Assembly (NCBI GenBank): GCA_024685315.1
Contig: JAIKVW010000054.1
Span: forward strand, 62,001 to 126,000
Reading direction: 5' to 3'
Length of the DNA stretch: 64,000 nt
DNA from: Lachnospiraceae bacterium
GTDB taxonomy: Bacteria > Bacillota > Clostridia > Lachnospirales > Lachnospiraceae
Shown: one piece after another, positions 45,905 to 53,956 of the stretch
How positions within the stretch are numbered: the first letter of the stretch is position 1
Layout of the letters: each line of letters starts with the position of its first letter
The notes under the pieces: generated by a model
Seen by the model: the letters and a program-made list of their open reading frames with translations, nothing else
Databases searched by the model: none
Told to the model about the DNA's origin: nothing
Program-made: the position numbers and the translations under genes

Positions 45905-46732
45905 ATGAAACAGACCAATAAGAACCTGCACCCGCTCATCTTCCTGATCGTCTTCGAGGCGGTCGCCGTGACCCTTTGGCTCACCAAAGGTAATATTTTC
46001 TATCTGTTCAATTTCAGCTATATCGGGCTGTCCATATCTTTCGGACTGTTCCTGTTCATAAGGAAATATAAACACGCCCGACGCGTAGTCCAGCTGCTCG
46101 TGGGCCTGTACATGCTCGTCTATCTCGGGCTGATCTGCCGGGAAAACATGCAGATCGAGGGGTTCTGGTACTATCTCTTCACCGGCGTGTTCGAGGCGGC
46201 CACGATCCATTATGCAGTCGCAAAGATATTCGGGCCGCTGATATTCGGCCGCGGATGGTGCGGATATGCCTGCTGGACCGCGATGGTCCTCGATTTCCTT
46301 CCCTACAAAGTCCCCGCTCAGCCGCGAAAGAAGATCGGCTGGATCAGATATATCACATTCGCGGCTTCACTCATCTTCGTAGCCGCGCTCTTCCTCGCAA
46401 AGGCCGCCAATATCGAAAGCATCATGTTCCGGGCCTTCATCGCAGGGAACATCGCCTATTATGCAGTTGGCATTATCCTGGCCTTCGCGTTTAAAGACAA
46501 CCGCGCGTTCTGCAAATATATCTGCCCGGTCACGGTATTCCTGAAGCCCATGAGCTATTTCTCGCTGATCCGCGTAAAATGCAAAGAGGACATATGCGTA
46601 AAATGCGGAAAGTGCAAACGCATATGCCCTATGAATGTGGATGTGACCGATAATTCCCGAAGCAGGGAAAACGGTACCGAATGCATCCTCTGTATGGAAT
46701 GTGTAAAGAACTGTCCTAAAAACGCACTCTAG
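45905..46732 (+). CDS. 4Fe-4S membrane protein (NapH/NosR-like)
   Basis: 275 residues. About six membrane segments, with a cysteine-bearing loop FGRGWCGYACWTAMVLDF and a second CKYICPVTVF. The C-terminal cytoplasmic ferredoxin domain has CVKCGKCKRICP and CILCMECVKNCP. Members transfer electrons across or to the membrane in reductive pathways. It follows the XRE gene by 17 nt and may belong to that unit. Its TAG overlaps that of the convergent DUF362 gene in the tetranucleotide CTAG. Specific partner unknown. Confidence 0.85.
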   Translation: MKQTNKNLHPLIFLIVFEAVAVTLWLTKGNIFYLFNFSYIGLSISFGLFLFIRKYKHARRVVQLLVGLYMLVYLGLICRENMQIEGFWYYLFTGVFEAATIHYAVAKIFGPLIFGRGWCGYACWTAMVLDFLPYKVPAQPRKKIGWIRYITFAASLIFVAALFLAKAANIESIMFRAFIAGNIAYYAVGIILAFAFKDNRAFCKYICPVTVFLKPMSYFSLIRVKCKEDICVKCGKCKRICPMNVDVTDNSRSRENGTECILCMECVKNCPKNAL

Positions 46733-47730
46733 CGCACTGTCATCTTCTTGAAGGGCTTAACGTCCTTCACGGCTTCCTTCGGAGTGATCACCGCGTCGCC
46801 GTTATCAAGATCGATCAGGATATATTTCCAGTTGCCCATGCCCAGCTCATGCATATAAGAAAGCTGGCGGAACCCGTGGCGGCTCTGCATCCTCTCCCAG
46901 AGGTCGTGGTGCTGCTCCTCGGTCATCGCATGGATCAGGTCGACGCTCGCGCTGTCGATCGCGCAGATATCGGTGGAAGAAAGGATCCCGACATTCGGGG
47001 TAACTACCGGCATGGCCCCGACGCCTTCGCAGTCGCAGGAGACCGACATATTGCGCATCACGTTGACGTAGGTCACGTTCCTGCCGAAGAAGTCGATCGT
47101 AGCCTTGGTGGACTCCGTGATCTTCTCCATCAGCTCCTCTTCCACAACGCCCCAGTCGTTGCCGTCCTTCGCGTGGATCATGCCCTTGCCGATCCGGCCG
47201 TCCGCGCAGCCGATCCCAATATTCTTATTCGAGCCGCCGAAACCGCCCATGGTATGCCCTTTGAAGTGCGTCAGGGTAAATAAGGAGTCATAATTTGTCA
47301 TGTGCGAGCCGTGGGTCATGTGGTCGAACCACTTGCCGCCTTCGACCGGGAGGTCCACAGTGCCTTCCTCATCCATGATGTCGACTTCGCAGAATTCCGT
47401 CCAGCCGTTGACCTTCAGCGTCTCGCGGTGCTGCTCAGTGGTGTAGCGGTCCCCGTCATAAAATGTATTCGTCTCGACTATAGTGGCCCCTTTCAGGGTC
47501 TCTTCATTCTCCAGGACCTTTCTGATCCAGGCGGGAGGAACGATATTCGGACCTTTGGGCTCCCCGGTATGAAGCTTTACAGCGACCTTTCCGGTGATAT
47601 TGCCGCAGACTTTCTCATAGGCTTTCATGATGCCTTCCGGAGAAAGCTCGCGAGTGAAGTAAACTATCGATTCGTTGCCGGTCCTCTCTTCAAAAGGAAC
47701 GTAGATGCTTCCGTCTGTAGATCCTGCCAT
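46729..47730 (-). CDS. DUF362 domain protein
   Basis: 333 residues. DUF362 outline: KVAVKLHTGEPKGPNIVPPA near 45-65, THFKGHTMGGFGGSNKNIGI, and VTPNVGILSSTDICAIDSAS. Many relatives carry C-terminal ferredoxin motifs; this one does not. Proposed roles in the family involve Fe-S or redox metabolism, but no reaction is established. It converges with the NapH-like Fe-S protein gene, sharing stop-codon bases. Confidence 0.85.
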   Translation of the reverse strand: MAGSTDGSIYVPFEERTGNESIVYFTRELSPEGIMKAYEKVCGNITGKVAVKLHTGEPKGPNIVPPAWIRKVLENEETLKGATIVETNTFYDGDRYTTEQHRETLKVNGWTEFCEVDIMDEEGTVDLPVEGGKWFDHMTHGSHMTNYDSLFTLTHFKGHTMGGFGGSNKNIGIGCADGRIGKGMIHAKDGNDWGVVEEELMEKITESTKATIDFFGRNVTYVNVMRNMSVSCDCEGVGAMPVVTPNVGILSSTDICAIDSASVDLIHAMTEEQHHDLWERMQSRHGFRQLSYMHELGMGNWKYILIDLDNGDAVITPKEAVKDVKPFKKMTVR

Positions 47731-47819
47731 GTTCCGGTCCTCCTGTAGGTAATCTTTATTTCTCTTATATTATATATTATACAATAAAAATTCCGGGGCT
47801 TCATAGAGGAATTTGCCTC

Positions 47820-49169
47820 CTAAGCGTACCCGTACCTCTTCCGGTTCCTGACAAGGCACCACCCCGTCAGCACGACTGCGCAGAGCTCCGCCATAACGAT
47901 CGACAGCCAGATCCCCGTGATCTCCAGGAACTGCGGCAGTATCAGTACGAACAGGATCTGCAGCACCAGCACCCTCATGAACGAGATCAGCGCCGAGATC
48001 TTGCCGTTATTCAGCGCGGTAAAGAATGACGAGCCAAAGAGATTTATCCCGGTGAACAGATAGCTGATCGAATAGATCCTTATCGCGGTCGTCGTCATTT
48101 CCAGAAGATCCGGGTTCGCGCTCGCAAAGATCATCGCGAGCAGCCTTGCCGACAATATAGACAGCGCGGTCACAATAAGGGAAGATACCGCTATCAGCTT
48201 CACGCTCCTCTTAAACACATTTTTCAGCTCGTCCGTATTGCCCGCCCCGTGGTCGAAGCCCACGACCGGCGCGACTCCCATAGAATACCCGAAGAAATAC
48301 CCTATAAATATAAAGTTCGTGTACATGATGATCCCGTAAGCCGCGACGCCGCTCTCCCCCGCGAACTTCATGAGCTGGAAGTTGTAAAGCATGTTGACTA
48401 TGGACATCGACACGTTCGAGAGGAACTCCGAAGAGCCGTTCGTGGCCGACTTTATAAGGGCTTTCCCGTACCATCTCGCCCTTCCCAGCCGGAGGAGCGA
48501 AGTATTCGGCATCAGGAAATAAATCAGAGGTATGACCCCTCCGATGACCGTCCCGGTGACCGTCGCCCAGGCAGCCCCCGCGAGCCCGAACCTCAGCACG
48601 CCGACCAGCAGCCAGTCGAGGAACATATTTGTCACGCCTGCCAGAACGGTCACGTAGAGCCCGAGCTTCGGCTTCTCCGCGGTAATAAAAAAGCTCTGAA
48701 AAACATACTGCAGCGAGAAAGGGATCGCCCCGACAAAACATATCCTCGCATACTGCACACAATACGGGAGCATCGCCTCGTCCGCGCCTAAAAGCTTTGA
48801 GGCCGGCTCCGCAAACACGATCCCGATGACCATGAACAGCGCGCCGAGGCCCGTGACAAAGTATAGTATCAGCGAAAAGATCTCATTGGCCTTTTTCCGG
48901 TCGCCCGCCCCCAGGGTAAACGCAACCAGAGCGCTTCCCCCGGTCCCGAACATGGTGCCCACGGCGGTAAATAGCATGATGTAGGGCATGATCAGGTTCA
49001 GCGCCGCAAAAGGCGTTTCTCCGACATAATTCGACACAAAGATCCCGTCCACCACTCCGTAAATGGACGTAAAGATCATCATGGCAATGGACGGAAGTGT
49101 AAACCTTAAAAGTCTTCCGTATGTAAAATGATCAGAAAGTCTGATCTCTTCCTTAGCGTTCCTGCTCAT
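47820..49169 (-). CDS. MATE-family efflux transporter
   Basis: 449 residues with twelve hydrophobic segments in two related halves. Begins LSDHFTYGRLLRFTLPSIAM; contains SIYGVVDGIFVSNYVG and the second-half GYFFGYSMGVAPVVGFDHGA. MepA-like MATE proteins export drugs or metabolites using a sodium or proton gradient. Translation is coupled to the upstream MarR gene by TAATG, resembling MepR-MepA. Induction by a substrate of the pump, through MarR, is the expected logic. Confidence 0.92.
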   Translation of the reverse strand: MSRNAKEEIRLSDHFTYGRLLRFTLPSIAMMIFTSIYGVVDGIFVSNYVGETPFAALNLIMPYIMLFTAVGTMFGTGGSALVAFTLGAGDRKKANEIFSLILYFVTGLGALFMVIGIVFAEPASKLLGADEAMLPYCVQYARICFVGAIPFSLQYVFQSFFITAEKPKLGLYVTVLAGVTNMFLDWLLVGVLRFGLAGAAWATVTGTVIGGVIPLIYFLMPNTSLLRLGRARWYGKALIKSATNGSSEFLSNVSMSIVNMLYNFQLMKFAGESGVAAYGIIMYTNFIFIGYFFGYSMGVAPVVGFDHGAGNTDELKNVFKRSVKLIAVSSLIVTALSILSARLLAMIFASANPDLLEMTTTAIRIYSISYLFTGINLFGSSFFTALNNGKISALISFMRVLVLQILFVLILPQFLEITGIWLSIVMAELCAVVLTGWCLVRNRKRYGYA

Positions 49170-49594
49170 TACAGCTTCTTAACCTCTGCCGCGAACCGCT
49201 CCATAAATATGCGGTTCAGCTCAATCATCTTCCTGATATCTTCCACGGGAAAGCTCTCATATATCGCGTTCTCTATCTCAATTATCCTTCCAGCAGTCTT
49301 CATCGCGCGCCTGCTGCCCTCCGGGGTGAGCTCCGCTCTCGTGCTCCTGCCGTCAATAGCATTGATCCTGAGGCAACCGTCCTTCTCCATCCTTTTTACA
49401 GCGGAGTTCACGGTCGATCTGCTGATGCCGGTCTCTTTATAAAGGTCCCGCTGCGGACACGCTCCGCCCCGCTCAAGAAGGGAATAATAAATATACAGCT
49501 CCGCATCGGATATCCCCAAGCTTTTCGCGGCGCGATGATACAGGACATCCGTCCCCTCCATCAGCGAGTTCAGTTCTCTAAATTTAATCTCCAT
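49169..49594 (-). CDS. MarR-family regulator
   Basis: 141 residues with a winged-helix core: AELYIYYSLLERGGACPQRD, TGISRSTVNSAVKRMEKDG, then the wing RSTRAELTPEGSRRAM. Likely a dimeric repressor of itself and the MATE pump. ATG 49594 is chosen (CAGGTG upstream) rather than the longer frame that crosses the promoter. The operator is the near-perfect inverted repeat at 49617-49657. Confidence 0.92.
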   Translation of the reverse strand: MEIKFRELNSLMEGTDVLYHRAAKSLGISDAELYIYYSLLERGGACPQRDLYKETGISRSTVNSAVKRMEKDGCLRINAIDGRSTRAELTPEGSRRAMKTAGRIIEIENAIYESFPVEDIRKMIELNRIFMERFAAEVKKL

Positions 49595-49616
49595 GTATTC
49601 ACCTGAAAAGAAAAAC

Positions 49617-49657
49617 GTCCGAAAGCGTACGATTGATATAATAGTACGGTTTCGGAC
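49617..49657. promoter_or_regulatory. MarR operator: 14-nt inverted repeat
   Basis: GTCCGAAAGCGTAC, 13-nt spacer, GTACGGTTTCGGAC (one mismatch). It covers the -10 box and most of the spacer of the marR-MATE promoter. Confidence 0.85.
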
Positions 49658-49666
49658 ATATGTCAA
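49638..49666 (-). promoter_or_regulatory. Promoter of the marR-MATE operon
   Basis: Minus strand TTGACA (49661-49666), 17-nt spacer, TATTAT (49638-49643), overlapped by the inverted repeat. Confidence 0.85.
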
Positions 49667-49695
49667 CGGTGAGAGGATCTCTATGCAGTGCGAAA

Positions 49696-50697
49696 TTACA
49701 GCTCCATATCCAGAGCATATGCATAGGAAATGATCTGCCCTGTCGTTGTGGCTTTGTACCCTTTTTCCTGGTGTGAATAATCTGATATCTCTGCCGATCC
49801 GAAGTCCTTGAACTTCTCATATACACGCTCAAGTACTTCGATCTCTTCATCTGAAAGAACGCCCCCGGGCACGTCGCATTCCGGAATGACCTGATGATTC
49901 TCAAAGGCTCCGTCATAGAAGACTTCAATGTGAGCGATATGATCTGCTGCCATCCGGCCCATAATCATGTCAAAATTATCCGGCACCGGCCCGTATGGAA
50001 GATGCGCATACTTTAAACCAGAGATAGATATCCCATTCTCCTTATAGAAAACAAAATCCGAATAGCTCAGCAGTTTCATGAGTTTTGTCTTTAACAGTCC
50101 GCTGCCCTTATTTGCAAAAAACAGAACCATCGCGCAAAGCTTCTCATAATCAAAGCCCTTATATCCATTCTCCTCTGATGGAGTATTCGAGAAGAACCTC
50201 CCAAAGAACCGTTTCGCAGCCTGATAATCCGCATTCTGCTCAAGCTTTTCAACGGTGGCCAGGAGCCTGGCTCTCTGCCTTTCATTAAAACTGACCTCGT
50301 TTTCAGTGAGATAAGTTCTCATATTCTCAGGCTCACGCAGGAAAAGAAGCAGACTGTTATGCGCCTTGTCCTGAATTGAACCGTTTTCATAACGGCAAAT
50401 GGTTTTATCTCCCCAGTTCAGCAGCTTAGCCATACCTCTCTGGCTAAGGCCATACTGCTCCCGGATCTCCTTAATCTCTTCCGGAAGCAAGAGTTTATGC
50501 CTTCTCCGATACTCGGTGTATGCCCTAACCAAAGTCGCATTATCAAGTTCCTCGCAGAAAAACTCTTCTCCGCAATCCGCACAGACCAGAACCTGTGCAT
50601 CTACTTCAACTGATTCGCCGCAAACAGCATATGATTCCTTTTTCGTAATGACTTTCGTCTCAACTTCTCTTCCGCAGTCTTCGCAAAACCTTATCAT
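49696..50697 (-). CDS. Hybrid antitoxin: MqsA-type zinc finger/XRE plus Panacea (DUF4065)
   Basis: 333 residues. The zinc ribbon has two CXXC pairs (MIRFCEDCGRE at the start, VLVCADCGEEFF about 40). An XRE domain follows (about 70-125: IREQYGLSQRGMAKLLNWGD, KTICRYENG). The C-terminal Panacea/SocA-like DUF4065 domain spans about 180-330 (LLKTKLMKLLSYSDFVFYKE, YGPVP). MqsA-type antitoxins bind operator DNA and toxin; Panacea is a broadly used antitoxin domain. It lies 17 nt after the MqsR-like gene in toxin-first order. The fusion joins two separate antitoxin modules in one protein. Confidence 0.88.
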   Translation of the reverse strand: MIRFCEDCGREVETKVITKKESYAVCGESVEVDAQVLVCADCGEEFFCEELDNATLVRAYTEYRRRHKLLLPEEIKEIREQYGLSQRGMAKLLNWGDKTICRYENGSIQDKAHNSLLLFLREPENMRTYLTENEVSFNERQRARLLATVEKLEQNADYQAAKRFFGRFFSNTPSEENGYKGFDYEKLCAMVLFFANKGSGLLKTKLMKLLSYSDFVFYKENGISISGLKYAHLPYGPVPDNFDMIMGRMAADHIAHIEVFYDGAFENHQVIPECDVPGGVLSDEEIEVLERVYEKFKDFGSAEISDYSHQEKGYKATTTGQIISYAYALDMEL

Positions 50698-50714
50698 CGA
50701 CGCAACTCCCTTTC

Positions 50715-51059
50715 CTAAGCGAAATCATCCTCGTGAAAAGCGAGACATTTTAGAATATCTTCTCCATTTTCCTTCACGATCTTTATCTTTACGTAAAACT
50801 GAATACCATCAATGTCTTTCTTGAACTCCCATATGTCTCCCGGACGATTTGGATCTAAATCCTGCTTAGGGCCTTTATAATAATCACCAACAACAAGTCC
50901 TAAAATTTCATTTTTGGCATCTGTGATAGTAAGGCCGTGCTGCGCCAATGCCTGCATATTCTTCCTTCTTGGGACAAGATCATATTCCCCTGTTGAAACC
51001 AATCTTTTGACCTTTATAAGATATGATGCTATGTCCGATTTGCTGGCTTGATTACCCAC
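50715..51059 (-). CDS. MqsR-family toxin
   Basis: 114 residues. Matches the RelE-fold MqsR pattern: YLIKVKRLVSTGEYDLVPRR, ILGLVVGDYYKGPKQD, WEFKKDIDGIQFYVKIKIVK and a C-terminal LKCLAFHEDD. MqsR cleaves mRNA in the cell, and expression without its antitoxin stops growth. Toxin-first arrangement with the downstream zinc-finger antitoxin fits mqsRA. Promoter 51083-51110. Some family members may have lost RNase activity; the catalytic residues were not checked one by one. Confidence 0.82.
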   Translation of the reverse strand: MGNQASKSDIASYLIKVKRLVSTGEYDLVPRRKNMQALAQHGLTITDAKNEILGLVVGDYYKGPKQDLDPNRPGDIWEFKKDIDGIQFYVKIKIVKENGEDILKCLAFHEDDFA

Positions 51060-51082
51060 TAAGATACCTCCGTGTAATTAGT

Positions 51083-51110
51083 ATTATACTCCGAAGGTTT
51101 TATATGTCAA
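51083..51110 (-). promoter_or_regulatory. Promoter of the MqsR/antitoxin operon
   Basis: Minus strand TTGACA (51105-51110), 16-nt spacer, TATAAT (51083-51088), 24 nt before the ATG at 51059. Confidence 0.8.
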
Positions 51111-51117
51111 CAAAAAC

Positions 51118-51138
51118 GCGGTCATGTGACCGCATTTT
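51118..51138. terminator. Short GC hairpin with T/A flanks
   Basis: GCGGTCA-TG-TGACCGC followed by ATTTTT and preceded by AAAAAC. It lies in the 240-nt spacer between divergent genes, where no transcript should end; possibly a leftover terminator. Confidence 0.4.
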
Positions 51139-51208
51139 TCTATTGGATCCTTTACCTGAAGAAAGCTGCTGCTGAATACTCATTTAATTGCCAACCAGAT
51201 ACTGCGCA

Positions 51209-51260
51209 GTTATAAAAGGTTATAAAAATAAGTTGTAAAAGGTTATAAAAAGTTATATAA
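51209..51260. repeat. Five phased GTTATAAAA-type repeats
   Basis: Nonamers start at 51209, 51219, 51232, 51242 and 51252 (steps of 10, 13, 10, 10): GTTATAAAA twice, GTTGTAAAA, GTTATAAAA, GTTATATAA. They lie on one face of the helix about 40-90 nt before the ATPase gene, so they are a candidate multi-site operator. Confidence 0.75.
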
Positions 51261-51299
51261 TGGCATTGTGTCTTCCAAGTAATTAAAGGAGAGCATCAA

Positions 51300-52330
51300 T
51301 GCAGAATCCATTTTCCTTATCCTTCGGGAAAGAGCCAATAAGCGTGATTGACAGGAATCTTCAAAATGAAGATATTATAAGCAGCTTTACAGCAGAGCAG
51401 GCATCTTATCAGGTATGCCTGATAACGGGCGTAAGAGGATCTGGCAAGACGGTTGCTATGACAATGATCGCAAATGATCTGAAAAAAGATAAAAACTGGA
51501 TCGTAGTTGACTTAAATCCCGAAAGAGATCTTTTAAACCAACTTGCAGCGGAACTTAGCAACAGGAAAGAATTATTACAAATATTCAGGGACGCTAAAAT
51601 CAATTTATCCTTCCTCGGCTTTGGATTGGAAATAGATGGTGTTCCGCCAATCACGGATACGGTTGTCGCGCTGCGGAGAATGTTAAGCCGTCTCACAGAT
51701 TTGAATAAGAGGATACTGATAACTATAGATGAGGTTACATCCAACGAAAACGTCCGAGTCTTTATCAGTCAATTTCAAATATTTATGCGGGAAAATCTAA
51801 ACGTTTTTCTGATAATGACCGGTCTATACGATAATATTAAAAATCTGAAAGACGAAAAAACGTTGACCTTTTTATACCGCGCTCCATCGATAGAGCTGCA
51901 GCCTCTGAGCCTGGTATTAATTGCCCAGAATTATAAAGAGGCATTTGATCTGTCCGACGCCGAAGCTTTGTCTATGGCTAAAGTCACCAAAGGATATCCG
52001 TTTGCCTATCAGGTATTAGGGTATCTCTGCTGGACTGAAAAGCGTCCCTGGACAGAAGTGCTTCCCCGCTATGACGGGCTGCTTGAGGATTACGCATATA
52101 GTAAAATATGGAGCGAAAGATCTAATAAAGATAAGTCCGTTCTAATAGCCGTTGCAACCCTTCAGGAAACCAAGGTCGAAAACATACGTAAAGAAGTTAA
52201 TATGACATCGAACCAATTCTCAGTATATAGAAACAGGCTTATAAAAAGCGGTATTATCCATTCGCAGTCTTATGGATATTTAGAATTCACATTGCCTAGA
52301 TTTAAAGAATTTATTTTGAGAACAATATAG
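51300..52330 (+). CDS. AAA+ ATPase with C-terminal winged helix
   Basis: 343 residues from ATG 51300. Walker A GVRGSGKT at about 44-51; Walker B RILITIDEV near 138. A lid region follows, with IELQPLSLVLIAQNYKEAF, then a winged-helix tail (KVENIRKEVNMTSNQFSVYR). Belongs to the Orc1/Cdc6-like or STAND-type archaeal ATPase group. AAAGGAG precedes the ATG. It stands alone in an AT-rich segment beside a toxin-antitoxin pair. Regulator or stress/defence roles are possible; none is shown. Confidence 0.8.
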
Positions 52331-52346
52331 CTTAGGCATCTAACAG

Positions 52347-52385
52347 AAGAGCGTGTGAAAAATCGAAAGTATTTCACACGCTCTT
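52347..52385. terminator. Hairpin between the ATPase gene and activator 2
   Basis: 14-bp arms AAGAGCGTGTGAAA and TTTCACACGCTCTT, 11-nt loop, between convergent genes. The T-tract is poor in both directions. Confidence 0.6.
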
Positions 52386-52398
52386 AGCATTCTTTCTG

Positions 52399-53808
52399 TC
52401 AGTACTTCTTCTTTATCCCAAGCGCATCCATCTTTTTGTACAAGCCGGAACGGCTTACATCCAGCGCTTCTGCGGATTTATCGACATTTCCTCCGGTCTC
52501 AGAAAGGCTCTTCAGGATCAGCTCCCTCTGAAATGCTTCGGTCTCCGCTTTAAGCGTGCCGTCGGAGCGCACCCTTAAGCTTCTGCTGTTTTCTTCAGAG
52601 CGATATGCACGGCTGGTATCATTATCGAGCCCAAGCTTGTCATAGACCTGCCGCTCTGTTATCACATCGTTCTTCGTAATTACATACAGCCGCTCGACCA
52701 CGTTCCTGAGCTCCCGCACGTTCCCCGGCCAGGAGTAGCTCCCGAAGGCCTCGATAGCGGTCTGCGAGAACTGCTTATTCGTAGAATACTTCCGGTTCAG
52801 ATTATTCATGAAATTAAGGACGAGACCTTCGATATCTTCCTTGCGCTCGCGAAGCGGCGGCACGTTGATCGGTATTACGCTGAGGCGGTAATACAGGTCT
52901 TCCCTGAAGGTGCCCTGTACGATCATGTGCCGGAGATCCCTGTTTGTTGCCGCGATAATGCGCACGTCAACCTTGATATTTTCGGAGCCGCCGACCTTGC
53001 GGATCTCGCCGGACTCAAGCACCCGGAGCAGTTTTGACTGCATCGCGAGGTCCAGCTCGCCGATCTCATCGAGGAACAGCGTCCCTCCATCCGCCAGCTG
53101 GAACAGTCCGATCTTGCCCTCTCTTGCCGCCCCGGTAAACGCGCCCTTCTCATATCCGAAGAGCTCCGATTCCATGAGCTCCTTCGGTATAGCCGCGCAG
53201 TTCACCGCCATGAACATCTTATCTTTCCTGAGGCTGTGCCGGTGAATATAGCTGGCAAAGACGTCCTTGCCGGAACCGGTCTCGCCGTACAGCATTACGG
53301 CGCTGTCGTGTTCTGCTGCCAGGGTTGCCATTTCGATGCACTTCTGCGTCGAAGGGCTGGACACGATTATGTTCGTGTCGGAATTCTGCTCCATGACAAG
53401 CTTATTCAGCGTCTGAGTAATAATAGTGTTTTTCTTCTCAAGAGACTGGATCCTCTCAGACAAGACGTTCTTTTTCTGGCCGTAGACGACGACATATTCA
53501 AGCTCTCCGCCCTCGCCGAACACCGGCTCCCCCATTACGATGTTTTCTTTGCCGTCAAAATAATGGACATTCTGAGCCATTGGAAGCTTTGAATCGAGCA
53601 CGCCGATGGAGACCGCCCCGCTGGTCATGCCCTTTTTCTCCAGCTCATAAATATCCATTTTCAGCAGCTGCTTTACAGGGCAGCCCAAAGCAATGGCCGC
53701 GGCTTCGTTCACATATACGATCCGGCCTTTGGCATCCGTAACGAAAACCGTCCCGGATACATGTTCAAGAATAAGTTCGTAGAGTTTTACCTTATCTGAA
53801 TGAGACAT
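52399..53808 (-). CDS. Sigma-54-dependent activator 2, PAS-AAA+-Fis
   Basis: 469 residues. PAS sensor (about 8-115), AAA+ domain with GETGSGKD and an intact GAFTGA in FGYEKGAFTGA, C-terminal Fis-type HTH (VDKSAEALDVSRSGLYKKMD). Start at ATG 53808, with AAAGGA 7 nt upstream; a GTG further out lacks a ribosome site. It lies 148 nt downstream of the GntP permease gene on the same strand, and may be its own unit or the tail of that operon. It most likely drives the sigma-54 promoter at 57022-57038 in response to a ligand of its PAS domain. Confidence 0.93.
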   Translation of the reverse strand: MSHSDKVKLYELILEHVSGTVFVTDAKGRIVYVNEAAAIALGCPVKQLLKMDIYELEKKGMTSGAVSIGVLDSKLPMAQNVHYFDGKENIVMGEPVFGEGGELEYVVVYGQKKNVLSERIQSLEKKNTIITQTLNKLVMEQNSDTNIIVSSPSTQKCIEMATLAAEHDSAVMLYGETGSGKDVFASYIHRHSLRKDKMFMAVNCAAIPKELMESELFGYEKGAFTGAAREGKIGLFQLADGGTLFLDEIGELDLAMQSKLLRVLESGEIRKVGGSENIKVDVRIIAATNRDLRHMIVQGTFREDLYYRLSVIPINVPPLRERKEDIEGLVLNFMNNLNRKYSTNKQFSQTAIEAFGSYSWPGNVRELRNVVERLYVITKNDVITERQVYDKLGLDNDTSRAYRSEENSRSLRVRSDGTLKAETEAFQRELILKSLSETGGNVDKSAEALDVSRSGLYKKMDALGIKKKY

Positions 53809-53956
53809 GCTTTTTCCTTTAAAACCTTCCTGCACTACAAGGTACTACAGCAACTTTATTATACTATAATTCCCGCCGTTTCTGCCTGCACAAATGAACA
53901 GGAGCGGACCCGGATGAGCCCGCCCCTGCCATATTTGGGAGATTGAGTTATGAGCG

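Noticed and set aside
51209-51260. Iterons of a plasmid-type replication origin
   Set aside because: No Rep initiator, partition gene or DnaA boxes nearby; the spacing and position before a gene favour an operator.
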